DNA of 64,000 nt. Source: Bradyrhizobium sp. NP1 (GTDB lineage: Bacteria > Pseudomonadota > Alphaproteobacteria > Rhizobiales > Xanthobacteraceae). Under the pieces are notes generated by a model. That model saw nothing but the letters and a program-made list of their open reading frames with translations, was not told the DNA's origin and did no database searches. The position numbers and the translations under genes were made by a program. The DNA lies in assembly GCF_030378205.1 (NCBI RefSeq), contig NZ_CP127385.1, forward strand, positions 7,232,001 through 7,296,000, in the 5' to 3' direction. Shown here piece after piece: positions 18,028 to 26,864 of this stretch. The stretch's first letter is position 1, and each line of letters starts with the position of its first letter.

Positions 18028-18515
18028 ACGTCGCCGGTCAGGTGAGACACAAGGTCAGCGACATGCTGCTGCGGAAACTGGACGGCAAGGACCTCCGCAT
18101 AGGCCGCGCAGCTCGATTGCGCCGCGGCGGCGACATCGTCGGGCGTGCCGAGTCCGGCGAAGGTCCGCTCCATCGTCTCCTGCTGCAGGCGCTCGGCCTG
18201 CAGTTCGTCCGCCTTTACCCGCTCGCGAAGCGCATGCAGCTGCTCGGCCGGCCAATCGACGGCCGGCGCCTTGAGGAACCGGCGCACGCTGTGCAGCGGC
18301 AGCACGACATGCTGGCGCCAATCCGCGACCAGCGCGGTCACGCGGCGGATCTCGCCTTCCGCCAGACGTCGGCCGCGCGCCGCCTGCCACAGCAGGAACA
18401 GCAGCACGTTGACGTCGACGGAGTGGCGGTCCTGGAGATCGAGGCAGACATCGGCAACGCCAGGACGCGCGTAGAACGCCAGCGAGAAAGTCCAGAACGA
18501 TGTGCGATTCGACAT
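18024..18515 (-). CDS. TIGR02444 / DUF2390 family protein
   Basis: 163 residues, cytoplasmic and mainly helical. SNRTSFWTFSLAFYARPGVADVCLDLQDRHSVDVNVLLFLLW matches the start of the TIGR02444 (DUF2390) family of unknown function. The stop codon is provided by the end of palindromic element B, so the native C-terminus may have been slightly altered. It lies divergent from a FadR-type regulator inside a composite inverted repeat. No function can be assigned. Confidence 0.8.
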   Translation of the reverse strand: MSNRTSFWTFSLAFYARPGVADVCLDLQDRHSVDVNVLLFLLWQAARGRRLAEGEIRRVTALVADWRQHVVLPLHSVRRFLKAPAVDWPAEQLHALRERVKADELQAERLQQETMERTFAGLGTPDDVAAAAQSSCAAYAEVLAVQFPQQHVADLVSHLTGDV

Positions 18516-18641
18516 GACCCAAGTGTTCGACTAAGCGCCAGCACGCTGCAAGTCATCCACAAGCGCGGCGTCAGAATCGTGAGTATGGGTACATCCCTAT
18601 GGTAGTCAATATTTGAGCCGTTTTTCCGCCGGGACCCGACA

Positions 18642-19349
18642 ATGACCTACCGCCAAGTGCGCCGCACGACCGCCAGCAACAATCTGACCGATCGCATCAC
18701 GGCGATGCTTCGCGACGACATCGTCAGCGGCAAATATGCGCCGGGACGGCAACTGCCGGCAGGCAAGGACCTCAGCGAGACGTTCGGCGTCAGCATCACC
18801 GTCATTCGCGAGGCGCTGTCGCGGCTGAAATCCGACGGCCTGGTCGCCTCCCATCAGGGCAAGGGCGTGTTCGTCGAGGATGACGCCAAGGCGCGGCCGT
18901 TCCGGCTGGCGACGGCGGAAGGATCGAAGCACGCGCTGCGCCACATCTTCGAGCTGCGCATGGGGGTCGAGCTGCAGGCTGCAACGCTGGCCGCCGAGCG
19001 GCGCAGGCCGAGCGACCTGAAGGCGATGCAGGATTGTCTCAAGCAGATGGAGCCCAACAAGAACAGTTTCGAAAAGGCGCTCGCGGCCGACATCGCCTTT
19101 CACCTGACGATCGCGCAGGCGACACAGAATCCGCTGATCGTCAGCTTCATGCAGTTCCTGCAGCCGCATCTCTACGAGTCGATCTCGAAGGCGCGCGCCA
19201 GCTCGGCGCGGAAAGCGAGCACCACCATTATTGCCTATGAGGATCACTACGCGATCTACGAAGCGATCGCCGCCTCGGATGTGCACCGCGCACGGCTCGC
19301 CGCCCGCCGCGTGCTGGAGCGAAGCCTGCGCCGGCTCGAGAACGAATAG
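18642..19349 (+). CDS. FadR-subfamily GntR transcriptional regulator
   Basis: 235 residues. Winged helix at about 15-80 (DLSETFGVSITVIREALSRLKSDGLVASHQGKGVFV), then an FCD ligand-binding domain (LRHIFELRMGVELQAATLAAERR, DIAFHLTIAQATQNPLIV, EDHYAIYEAIAASDVHRARLAARRVLERSL), with the Asp/His residues that bind metal and small organic acids in this family. It is divergent from the TIGR02444-type gene and 0.9 kb from the ubiD operon, whose operator-like dyad it might bind. Ends 40 bp before the right-hand repeat. Confidence 0.9.
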   Translation: MTYRQVRRTTASNNLTDRITAMLRDDIVSGKYAPGRQLPAGKDLSETFGVSITVIREALSRLKSDGLVASHQGKGVFVEDDAKARPFRLATAEGSKHALRHIFELRMGVELQAATLAAERRRPSDLKAMQDCLKQMEPNKNSFEKALAADIAFHLTIAQATQNPLIVSFMQFLQPHLYESISKARASSARKASTTIIAYEDHYAIYEAIAASDVHRARLAARRVLERSLRRLENE

Positions 19350-19389
19350 CGCGCTTCGCGAGCTGCGGACCGCACAGCGAGAACGCGCT

Positions 19390-19464
19390 CTAGTGTCCCG
19401 AATCCGAAGTTCGCATCATTTCGCGGCAACCTCTTAAGCGAACTTCGGATTCGAAGGACACTAG
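19390..19464. repeat. Palindromic element B, right copy (inverted)
   Basis: Begins CTAGTGTCCCGAATCCGAAG and ends GGATTCGAAGGACACTAG, 75 bp. Reverse complement of the left copy apart from scattered differences and the central loop. Confidence 0.85.
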
Positions 19465-19477
19465 AAATCTTAAGATT

Positions 19478-19555
19478 CTAGTGTGGTTTTGGTTCAGAAA
19501 TTCGCTTGACGCGCTGGCCGATAAAATGAAGCGAATTTCTGAACCACCACACTAG
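19478..19555. repeat. Palindromic element A, right copy (inverted)
   Basis: Begins CTAGTGTGGTTTTGGTTCAG and ends GAACCACCACACTAG, 78 bp, and is the inverted counterpart of 17864-17940. Together with B it forms the right side of a composite inverted repeat of about 165 bp enclosing 18028-19389. Confidence 0.85.
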
Positions 19556-19720
19556 GGCGCGTACTCATAAAGGCGGAGGTGTCGGCTTTTGGGGGCTAAG
19601 CTGAAATTTTCTACTCAATTAGAGCATTGCGGGTTTTGACCCCAAGCGGACGTTACCGCTTGAAAATTGTAATGAGGTTGTGGCACGCGCTGCGGACCTT
19701 GGCGTCGTAAAATTAAACTA
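19556..19720. other. AT-richer intergenic stretch without a gene
   Basis: About 165 bp between the right repeat and the TetR gene, visibly richer in A and T than its neighbours. It contains a short segment around GACCCCAAGCGGACGTTA that resembles fragments repeated in rhizobial intergenic regions (recognition from memory, uncertain). No open frame with family similarity and no convincing terminator. Confidence 0.35.
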
Positions 19721-20431
19721 TCAATCCGGGATCTGAGGGCCGACCCAGGTACCGGGGGGCAATACTGGCAATTCCGCCGCTAAGCCGTTGAGGAGTCCCT
19801 GAACCAGGCTGTCAGCCAGCGCACCAGATTTTTCATTCGGGCCGACCAGCCCATCCGCGAGCAGCAGCGTGAGTCCATGCACGAGGGACCAGCACGCCAG
19901 AACCGCACCGGCGATCTTTCGTTCGTTGCGCGAGGTGTGCGGGATAGCGCGTCCGACGCCCCCCGCAATAATAACGCCGGCGAGCAGAGCCTTGGTCTCC
20001 TCGGCGGCGGCCAATTCGATGGCGGGCCGCCCATGATTCGGACCGGTCAGGTAGCCCCCGAACATCAGGCTGTAGAGTGCCGGGTTTTCAACGCCATGAT
20101 CAATGTAGGCGCGCAACAGCGCGAACAGCTGCTCGCGAGGACTGCGGAAGCTCGCGATTTCATTGGCCATGCGCTTCGTTAGCATTTCGAACCCTGCCGC
20201 CGAGACGGCCTCCAAAAGTTCACGCTTGTCGGCAAAGTGCTTGTAAGGGGCGTTGTGACTGACGCCGGCGCGGCGGGCGAGCTCACGCAGCGAAAACTCA
20301 AGACTCTGGGTTTCACGCAGGATTTCCAGCGCGGCCTTGATGATTACGCGGCGCAGGTCGCCGTGGTGGTAGGGGCGCTCGTGGGACTGGGGCCTCGGCA
20401 TCGCTCGACAAACCTCTGAGTTTCCTCCCAT
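19721..20431 (-). CDS. TetR/AcrR family repressor of the adjacent RND pump
   Basis: 236 residues. N-terminal helix-turn-helix FSLRELARRAGVSHNAPYKHFADKRELLEAV (about 47-77), followed by a variable helical ligand domain containing a TetR_C_33-like ALYSLMFGGYL segment. The start at 20431 is preceded by GGAGG at a good distance; Met11 is an alternative. It is divergent from the RND operon, and three near-identical dyads occupy the shared promoter region, so it very likely represses both itself and the pump until a substrate binds. Confidence 0.9.
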   Translation of the reverse strand: MGGNSEVCRAMPRPQSHERPYHHGDLRRVIIKAALEILRETQSLEFSLRELARRAGVSHNAPYKHFADKRELLEAVSAAGFEMLTKRMANEIASFRSPREQLFALLRAYIDHGVENPALYSLMFGGYLTGPNHGRPAIELAAAEETKALLAGVIIAGGVGRAIPHTSRNERKIAGAVLACWSLVHGLTLLLADGLVGPNEKSGALADSLVQGLLNGLAAELPVLPPGTWVGPQIPD

Positions 20432-20444
20432 TTAGGCCTCCAAG

Positions 20445-20457
20445 TTGGCGATGTCAA
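20445..20457. promoter_or_regulatory. TetR operator copy 1
   Basis: TTGGCGATGTCAA, a TTGRC-N3-GYCAA dyad, 14 bp upstream of the tetR start. The flanks match copy 3 (AAG before, CATT after). Confidence 0.65.
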
Positions 20458-20489
20458 CATTTTGTGACCAGCCATCTTCACAGCCAATG

Positions 20490-20502
20490 TAGACACCGCC
20501 AA
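20490..20502. promoter_or_regulatory. TetR operator copy 2 (opposite orientation)
   Basis: On the minus strand TTGGCGGTGTCTA, again preceded by AAG. It diverges at the end of the second half-site. It lies between the other two copies. Confidence 0.55.
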
Positions 20503-20520
20503 CTTTTATTGCTATGAAAG

Positions 20521-20533
20521 TTGGCAACGTCAA
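20521..20533. promoter_or_regulatory. TetR operator copy 3
   Basis: TTGGCAACGTCAA with flanks AAG and CATT identical to copy 1, located 28 bp upstream of the adaptor gene start, where a bound repressor would block the RND promoter or early elongation. Confidence 0.65.
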
Positions 20534-20560
20534 CATTCAGTTATTCTTGGAGTCCGAAAC

Positions 20561-21643
20561 ATGCGGCCCTGCATCCTTCTTCTCGCCCTTCTGGTGCTTG
20601 CCGGCTGCAAGCCAGGGGACACCCCGGCGGCACTCCGGCTGGTCCGCACGCTCGTCGTCGATACCAAACGTATCAACGAAGACCGCCAGGCGATCGGCGA
20701 AGTCAAGCCGCGATACGAGAGCGATCTGTCGTTCCGCGTCGCCGGCAAGGTGCTCTCCCGGCTCGTGGACGTCGGAGCTTGGGTCAAGCAAGGCGACACG
20801 CTGGCCATGCTCGACACCCAGGACTATCAGAACCGCCTGCGCTCAGCGGAAGCTGACGTCAGTTCCGCCGAGGCGGCGCTCATCAATGCGCAGGGAACGG
20901 AGGCGCGCCAAGCCAAGCTTTTGAAGGATGGCTGGACCCCGAAGGCCACCTACGACGCCGCGCTGCAGAATCTGCAGGCCGCCGAGGCGCGGCTCAAAGC
21001 TGCCAAGGCCAATCTCGACCTCACCCACGATCAGCTCAACTACACCACGCTCAAAGCCGATTTCGACGGCGTGATTACTGCCGTCGGTGCGGAAGCAGGC
21101 CAGAATGTGAATGCCGGGCAGATGGTAGTGAAGCTGGCACGACCGGATGACAAGGACGGCGTCTTCAACATCGCCGAGACAGCTTTCACTGATATCAGCA
21201 AGACGCAGCTCGAGGTCGTCGTTTGGCCGCTGTCCAACCCAGACCTGACGCTTGAGGGAGTGGTGCGGGAGATTTCTCCTGTGGCCGACCCGGTGACGCG
21301 CACCTACGCGGTCAAAGTCACGCTGAACAACCCGCCGCCGCAACTCCGCTTCGGCATGAGTATCGGCGGCCGTTTGAAAGGAAAGGCCGCTCTCGCGGTC
21401 GCGCTGCCCCTCTCCGCTATTTTTGAAAAGAACGGTTCGCCGGCTGTCTGGGTGCTCGATCAGCAATCGAGCAGTCTCACGCTGAGGCCCATCACGGTCG
21501 CGCGCTATGAGGCAAATACCGTCGTCGTCGCCAGCGGCCTGGCCAAAGGGGACATCATCGTTACCGCAGGGGTGAATACTCTGACAGTCGGCCAAAAGGT
21601 CCGGCTTGCCGAAGCAAACTTGGTCAGGAGTGACAGCCAATGA
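20561..21643 (+). CDS. RND efflux periplasmic adaptor lipoprotein
   Basis: 360 residues. Signal peptide with lipobox LAGC (Cys16), so probably anchored to the inner membrane by a lipid. The order is a first beta-barrel/lipoyl half (SDLSFRVAGKVLSRLVDVGAWVKQGDTLAMLD), an alpha-hairpin (about 85-150, AEADVSSAEAALINAQGTEARQAKLL), and the second lipoyl half (TLKADFDGVITAVGAEAGQNVNAGQMVVKLA), then a C-terminal membrane-proximal domain. This is the MacA/AcrA-type adaptor fold. Stop overlaps the pump start (ATGA at 21640). An outer-membrane channel gene is not in the window, so a shared TolC-type protein is presumed. Confidence 0.93.
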   Translation: MRPCILLLALLVLAGCKPGDTPAALRLVRTLVVDTKRINEDRQAIGEVKPRYESDLSFRVAGKVLSRLVDVGAWVKQGDTLAMLDTQDYQNRLRSAEADVSSAEAALINAQGTEARQAKLLKDGWTPKATYDAALQNLQAAEARLKAAKANLDLTHDQLNYTTLKADFDGVITAVGAEAGQNVNAGQMVVKLARPDDKDGVFNIAETAFTDISKTQLEVVVWPLSNPDLTLEGVVREISPVADPVTRTYAVKVTLNNPPPQLRFGMSIGGRLKGKAALAVALPLSAIFEKNGSPAVWVLDQQSSSLTLRPITVARYEANTVVVASGLAKGDIIVTAGVNTLTVGQKVRLAEANLVRSDSQ

Positions 21644-24600
21644 AGACCTTCAACCTCTCCCGCTGGGCGATCGAGCATAAGAGTCTCGTCGTCTACTTTA
21701 TGTTGGCCATCGCGCTGGCTGGCCTGATCGCGTATTTCAAGCTCGGCCGCGAGGAGGATCCGCCTTTCACCATCAAGACCATGGTGGTGAAGACGCTGTG
21801 GCCCGGCGCCACCACGCTCGAGACCGCCAAGCAGGTCACCGACCGTATCGAGAAGAAACTCGAGGAGCTGCCAAACCTTGATTATCTGAAGAGCTACACC
21901 AAGCCCGGCGAGTCCGTGGTGTTCGTGAATCTGAAGGATTCCACCCGTGCGTCCGACGTGCCGGATCTCTGGTATCAGGTGCGCAAGAAGGTCGGCGACA
22001 TCAAGCAGACCTTGCCCGAAGGGGTCCAGGGGCCGTTCTTCAATGACGAGTTCGGCGACACCTATTCGCTGATCTTCGCCCTGACGGCCGATGGCTTCGG
22101 CAAGCGCGAGCTGCGCGACTATGCCGAGCGCGTGCGCGCCGAGCTGCTCGGCGTGCCCGACGTCGCCAAGATCGACCTGCTCGGCACCCAAGACGAAAAG
22201 ATCTACCTGGAGTTCTCCACCCAGCAGCTCGCCGCCAAGGGCCTCGACGTCTCCCAGCTGGTGCAGACCCTGCAGGCGCAGAACGCCATCCAGCCGAGCG
22301 GCACGGTGGATGCCGACGTCGAGAAGATCGCGATCCGCGTCTCCGGCCAGTTCACCTCGGAAGAGAGCCTGAAGGCGGTCAACTTCCGCGCCAACGGGCG
22401 TTTCTTCCGGCTGAGCGACATCGCCACCGTGCGCCGCGACTACGTTGACCCGCAGCAGCCGACGTTCCGCTACAACGGCGCCCCCGCCATCGGGCTCGCC
22501 ATCTCCATGACCAAGAATGCCGACGTTCTGGCCTTCGGCGAGCGTATGAAAGAGCGCCTTGCCAAGGCAACAGCCGACCTGCCGGCCGGCATCGAGGCCC
22601 ATCTTGTGGCCGATCAGCCCGAGGTGGTCCAAGAGGCGGTCGGCGAATTCATCAAGACGCTGATCGAGGCCGTCGCCATCGTGCTCGGGGTCAGCTTCCT
22701 GGCGCTCGGCTGGCGCCCCGGCATCGTCGTCGCGATCGCCATTCCGCTGGTTCTTGCCATCACCTTCGTGGTCATGCAACTGACGGGCATCAGCCTCCAG
22801 CGCATCTCGCTCGGTGCGCTCATCATCGGGCTCGGCCTTCTCGTCGATGACGCGATGATCGCGGTGGAGACCATGGTCTCCAAGCTTGAGCAGGGTGCCG
22901 ACAAAGTCACCGCTGCAACATCCGCCTATACCTCCACCGCCTTCCCGATGCTGACCGGCACGCTCGTCACGATTGCCGGGTTCGTTCCGGTTGGCTTCGC
23001 GGCCAGCAGCGCCGGCGAGTATTGCTTCACGCTGTTCGCGGTCGTGGGGACGGCGCTGACGGCCTCCTGGTTCGTCGCCGTGCTGTTCACCCCGCTCACC
23101 GGGGTCTTCATCCTTCCCGACAAGCTGAAGGGCCATGGCCACGAGCCGTCGCGATTCGCGCGCGCCTTTCACCGCATGCTCGATCGCGTGCTGCGCATGA
23201 AATACTGGGTCATTGGCACGACCGTCGCGCTGTTCGCGGCCGGCCTCGTCGGCATGCAGTTCGTGCCGCAGCAGTTCTTTCCCAATTCGGACCGCCCCGA
23301 ACTGCTCGTGGACCTGACGCTGCCGCAAGGTTCCTCGATTAGCGCAACACGCAAGACGGTCGACGACCTTGAGCGCATTCTGAAGACCGACCCGGACATT
23401 GAGCACTGGTCGTTTTATGTCGGCAGCGGCGCCATCCGGTTCTATCTGCCTCTCGACCAGCAGCTTGCGAACGATTTCTTTGCGCAAGGCGTGATCGTCA
23501 CCAAGGGGTTCAAGGTTCGCCCCGCTGTAGAGAAGCGCATCGCCGCCGCATTGCAACGGACCGAGTTCGAGCAAGTGATGTCGCGGATTAGCCCTCTCGA
23601 GCTCGGGCCCCCGGTCGGGTGGCCGCTCAAGTTCCGTCTCAGCGGTCCCGACCCAGACAAGGTCCGCGAGTTCGCGCAGAGCTTGGCGTCGCTGCTCGGC
23701 AGCACGCCGAGCGCGCGTAATATCAACTTCGACTGGAACGAGCCTTCCAAGGTGGTTCGTGTCGAGGTCGATCAGGACCGTGCCCGCGCGCTCGGCGTCA
23801 GCTCGCAGGCGTTGAGTCAGACCATCAATGCCGTGCTGTCGGGCACGCCCGTCACCCAGGTGCGCGACGAGATCTACCTGATCGACATCGTCGCGCGCGC
23901 CGTCCCCGAGGAGCGCGCCAAGCTCGAGACCTTGCGCAACCTCATGATCGAGACGCCCGGCGGCCGCGCCGTGCCGCTCGAGCAGATGGCTAAGCTCTCG
24001 TACGGCCTCGAGCCGCCGCTGATCTGGCGACGCCAGCGTCTGCCGACCATCACCGTGCAGGCCGACACCGCGCCGGGCGTCGAGGCGGCGACGGTGGTGA
24101 AGTCGCTCGGCTCCGAGATTGCCGCATTCAGGGCGAAGCTCCCGCCGGGCTACGACGTCGTGCCAGGCGGCACGGTGGAGGAGAGCGCCAAGGCGCAGAC
24201 CAGCGTGTTCGCGGTGTTCCCGCTCATGCTGTTGCTTATGATCACGCTCCTAATGATGCAGCTGCAGAGCTTTCAGCGGCTCTTCCTCGTGGTCGCCACG
24301 GGGCCCCTCGCCGTCATCGGCGTCGCCGCGGCGCTGCTGCTGTCAGACGCCCCAATGGGTTTCGTCGCCATCCTCGGGGTCATCTCGCTCATCGGCATGG
24401 TGATCCGCAATTCGGTCATCCTGATCGACCAAATCGAGACGGAAATCGCCCAGGGGCGGCAGCGATGGGATGCGGTGATCGTCGCGACGGAGCATCGCTT
24501 GCGCCCAATCCTGCTGACCGCTGCCGCCGCCATCCTTGGCATGATCCCGATCGCGCCGACCGTGTTCTGGGGCCCGATGGCCTACGCCGTGATCGGCGGC

Positions 24601-24729
24601 CTAGTGGTTGCGACGCTGCTGACCCTCGTATTCCTTCCAGCGCTGTACGTTGCATGGTTCCGGATCAAGCCGATTTCGGAACGGCAATTAACAATTTCAA
24701 CCGGAGTTCATGCGCTTGCCCACGCCTGA
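21640..24729 (+). CDS. RND-type multidrug efflux pump, inner-membrane transporter
   Basis: 1029 residues, the usual length for AcrB/MdtB-like pumps that use the proton gradient to expel drugs or toxic solutes. N-terminal membrane helix (LVVYFMLAIALAGLIAYFKLG), two large periplasmic loops, and two six-helix bundles. The proton-relay aspartate pair is at Asp403-Asp404 in GLGLLVDDAMIAVE. FVAILGVISLIGMVIRNSVILIDQIE represents the matching segment of the second half. Translationally coupled to the adaptor. The EDPPF and GQRW-type features place it with the smaller RND branch often regulated by TetR proteins. Substrates unknown. Confidence 0.94.
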   Translation: MKTFNLSRWAIEHKSLVVYFMLAIALAGLIAYFKLGREEDPPFTIKTMVVKTLWPGATTLETAKQVTDRIEKKLEELPNLDYLKSYTKPGESVVFVNLKDSTRASDVPDLWYQVRKKVGDIKQTLPEGVQGPFFNDEFGDTYSLIFALTADGFGKRELRDYAERVRAELLGVPDVAKIDLLGTQDEKIYLEFSTQQLAAKGLDVSQLVQTLQAQNAIQPSGTVDADVEKIAIRVSGQFTSEESLKAVNFRANGRFFRLSDIATVRRDYVDPQQPTFRYNGAPAIGLAISMTKNADVLAFGERMKERLAKATADLPAGIEAHLVADQPEVVQEAVGEFIKTLIEAVAIVLGVSFLALGWRPGIVVAIAIPLVLAITFVVMQLTGISLQRISLGALIIGLGLLVDDAMIAVETMVSKLEQGADKVTAATSAYTSTAFPMLTGTLVTIAGFVPVGFAASSAGEYCFTLFAVVGTALTASWFVAVLFTPLTGVFILPDKLKGHGHEPSRFARAFHRMLDRVLRMKYWVIGTTVALFAAGLVGMQFVPQQFFPNSDRPELLVDLTLPQGSSISATRKTVDDLERILKTDPDIEHWSFYVGSGAIRFYLPLDQQLANDFFAQGVIVTKGFKVRPAVEKRIAAALQRTEFEQVMSRISPLELGPPVGWPLKFRLSGPDPDKVREFAQSLASLLGSTPSARNINFDWNEPSKVVRVEVDQDRARALGVSSQALSQTINAVLSGTPVTQVRDEIYLIDIVARAVPEERAKLETLRNLMIETPGGRAVPLEQMAKLSYGLEPPLIWRRQRLPTITVQADTAPGVEAATVVKSLGSEIAAFRAKLPPGYDVVPGGTVEESAKAQTSVFAVFPLMLLLMITLLMMQLQSFQRLFLVVATGPLAVIGVAAALLLSDAPMGFVAILGVISLIGMVIRNSVILIDQIETEIAQGRQRWDAVIVATEHRLRPILLTAAAAILGMIPIAPTVFWGPMAYAVIGGLVVATLLTLVFLPALYVAWFRIKPISERQLTISTGVHALAHA

Positions 24730-24793
24730 CCAATGAGAAGCGATGGGTGCGCACGCTGCGGCCCACATAGTCACCAAAAGGAGAAGATTCATC

Positions 24794-25987
24794 ATGGACC
24801 AGCTTTCCTCAGCCGCCATCGCAGCTATGGCTGCAAAGCGGCGCCGCGTACCGGCTCGGCGGCCCCCTTTCGAATGCATCGCGCTGCTGCTGCAGGGCGG
24901 CGGCGCACTCGGCTCTTACCAGGCCGGCGTATATTCCGCGCTGGCCGAGGCCGAGCTGCAACCGGATTGGGTCGCCGGCATCTCGATCGGTGCCATCAAC
25001 GGCGCGCTGATCGCCGGCAATGCCCCCGAACGGCGCGTCGAGCAGCTCAGAACATTTTGGGAGCAAATCACGGTCGCGACGCATGGCCTCGACGCTTGGC
25101 TCGCGCCGCTGTCAGGAACCAGCGATACCCTGCGCGGCTGGATGAACCAGACGAATGCTGCCCTGTCGCTGGTTGGGGGCGTGCCTGAGTTTTTCACGCC
25201 GCGTCTTATGGCACCGTGGTTCGTTCGGGCTGGTGGCGCCGGCGCCACCAGCTACTATGAAACGGCGAAGCTGCGCTCGACCCTTGAGCGCCTAGTCGAT
25301 TTCGATCGGATCAATTCGGGCTCGGCGCGTTTCACGGTTGGCGCTGTCAATGTGCGTTCGGGCAATCTGGTCTGCTTTGATACCGAGACACACCGGATCG
25401 GCCCCGAGCACGTCATGGCGAGTGGCGCGCTGCCGCCTGGCTTTCCCGCCGTTGAGATCGAGGGCGAGCATTATTGAGATGGCGGCCTCGTCTCTAACAC
25501 GCCGCTGGAATGGGTCGTCGAAAACGTGCCGCGGCAGGACACTCTGGCTTTCCAGGTCGATCTCTGGAGCGCACGCGGAGATTTCCCTCGCCACATGACC
25601 GAAGTCGAGACGCGGCAGAAGGAGATCGTTTATTCGAGCCGAACCCGCGCCAGCACCAGCAGCTTCAAGCGCATGCAGAGGATGCGCCATGCGGCGGCCA
25701 AGCTGAGCGCCGACATGCCTGAGCACGTACGGAATAGCCCAGAAATGGAAGTGCTGCAGCCGATGATCGAGCACAAGGCCTACAACATCATCCAGCTCAT
25801 CTATCGCGCCAAAACCTATGAGGGTCCGTCGAAAGATTACGAGTTTTCACGCCGTAGCATGGAGGAGCATTGGCGCGCCGGCTACCACGATGCACTACGC
25901 ACTTTGCGTCACCCTGAGGTGCTGAACCGGTCCAAGACGCCCGACGGCGTTTTCACCTTCGATCTGCACGCCGACGGCCGAGAATAA
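24794..25987 (+). pseudogene. Patatin-like phospholipase interrupted by an in-frame TGA
   Basis: Would encode 397 codons from ATG 24794 (GGAG upstream). The N-terminal part has the patatin oxyanion motif QGGGALGSYQAG (34-45) and the nucleophile elbow GISIG with Ser64. At 25475-25477 the frame reads EGEHY-TGA-DGGLVSNTPLEW: the catalytic Asp of the DGG motif follows immediately after the stop, and the same frame continues to 25987 with the family's C-terminal region (possible DUF3734). Homologues as I recall them have Trp here, so a single TGG to TGA change explains it. No reading-frame shift is seen, so the lesion is recent or a sequence error. Followed by acetoacetate decarboxylase. Confidence 0.8.
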
Positions 25988-25999
25988 ATGGAGCACACC

Positions 26000-26782
26000 A
26001 TGACCGAAGAAGAGATCCTTAAGCGCGCCTTTGCGATGCCGCTTACAAACCCAGCCTTTCCGCCGGGACCGTACCGATTTGTCAACCGCGAATACCTCAT
26101 CATCACCTATCGAACCGATCCGGAGCGACTACGTGCGATCGTGCCCGAGCCGCTGGCGCTAGACGCACCGCTGGTGAAGTACGAGTTCATCCGCATGCCC
26201 GATTCCACCGGCTTTGGCGATTACACTGAGAGCGGTCAGGTTATCCCGGTGTCGCTCAACGGCCGCCGCGGGAGCTACACGCACTGCATGTTCCTTGACG
26301 ACGAGTCGCCGATCGCCGCCGGGCGCGAGCTCTGGGGCTTCCCCAAGAAGCTCGCGAGCCCGAGCCTCAAGATCGAGAAGGACACCTTGGTCGGCACGCT
26401 CGACTACGGCTCGGTGCGCGTAGCCACGGGCACGATGGGTTACAAGCATCGCACGTTGGATGCCTCGCAGATCAAGCTGGCAATGCGTGAGCCGAATTTT
26501 CTGGTCAAGGTCATTCCGCACGTTGACGGCACCGCGCGCATCTGCGAGCTCGTCGAATACCGGCTGGAAAACATCGAGGTACGTGGCGCCTGGGCGGGGC
26601 CTGGCTCGTTGCAGCTTAACCCGCACGCGCTGGCGCCTGTCGCCGACCTGCCTGTGCTCGAGGTCGTCTCGGCCGTCCACTGCGTCGCCGATTTGACCCT
26701 CGGCCTCGGCAAGGCCGTGCACGACTACCTACGCCCCGCTGCGACGCGCGCGACTGAAAAAAGACTGGCATGCGTCTCCTAG
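26000..26782 (+). CDS. adc: Acetoacetate decarboxylase family protein
   Basis: 260 residues from ATG 26000 (GGAG 6 bases ahead); another ATG at 25988 would add four residues. Acetoacetate decarboxylase makes acetone and CO2 via a Schiff base on lysine. Seen: [33 protein letters not shown] at the start and the active-site segment [28 protein letters not shown], which has the Lys-Lys-containing region of the family. It sits between the broken patatin gene and a dehydrogenase fragment, an arrangement (lipase, adc, 3-hydroxybutyrate dehydrogenase) that suggests a lipid or polyhydroxybutyrate breakdown unit. Confidence 0.9.
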   Translation: MTEEEILKRAFAMPLTNPAFPPGPYRFVNREYLIITYRTDPERLRAIVPEPLALDAPLVKYEFIRMPDSTGFGDYTESGQVIPVSLNGRRGSYTHCMFLDDESPIAAGRELWGFPKKLASPSLKIEKDTLVGTLDYGSVRVATGTMGYKHRTLDASQIKLAMREPNFLVKVIPHVDGTARICELVEYRLENIEVRGAWAGPGSLQLNPHALAPVADLPVLEVVSAVHCVADLTLGLGKAVHDYLRPAATRATEKRLACVS

Positions 26783-26864
26783 GCAAAGTCGCGGTCGTCA
26801 CCGGCGCCGCGAGTGGCATCGGCAAGGAGATGGCGCGCGCCTTTCAGCGCGAAGGCGCCAATTG
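26770..26864 (+). pseudogene. N-terminal fragment of a short-chain dehydrogenase
   Basis: Begins inside the end of adc (overlap 26770-26782) and encodes [30 protein letters not shown], the classic SDR Rossmann motif TGxxxGIG. After about 31 residues the similarity stops and the frame continues into an unrelated membrane protein. The position after adc suggests that it was 3-hydroxybutyrate dehydrogenase; the family is seen, the specific identity is inferred. The remaining 220 or so residues with the Ser-Tyr-Lys catalytic site are absent. Confidence 0.75.

Noticed and set aside
21505..23574. 689-codon minus-strand open frame inside the RND pump gene
   Set aside because: Antisense to the conserved pump; rich in Asp, Gly, His and Arg; no family resemblance.
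25475..25477. TGA as a selenocysteine codon
   Set aside because: No SECIS-like hairpin seen downstream, the family has no selenocysteine at this place, and Trp (TGG) is one base away.
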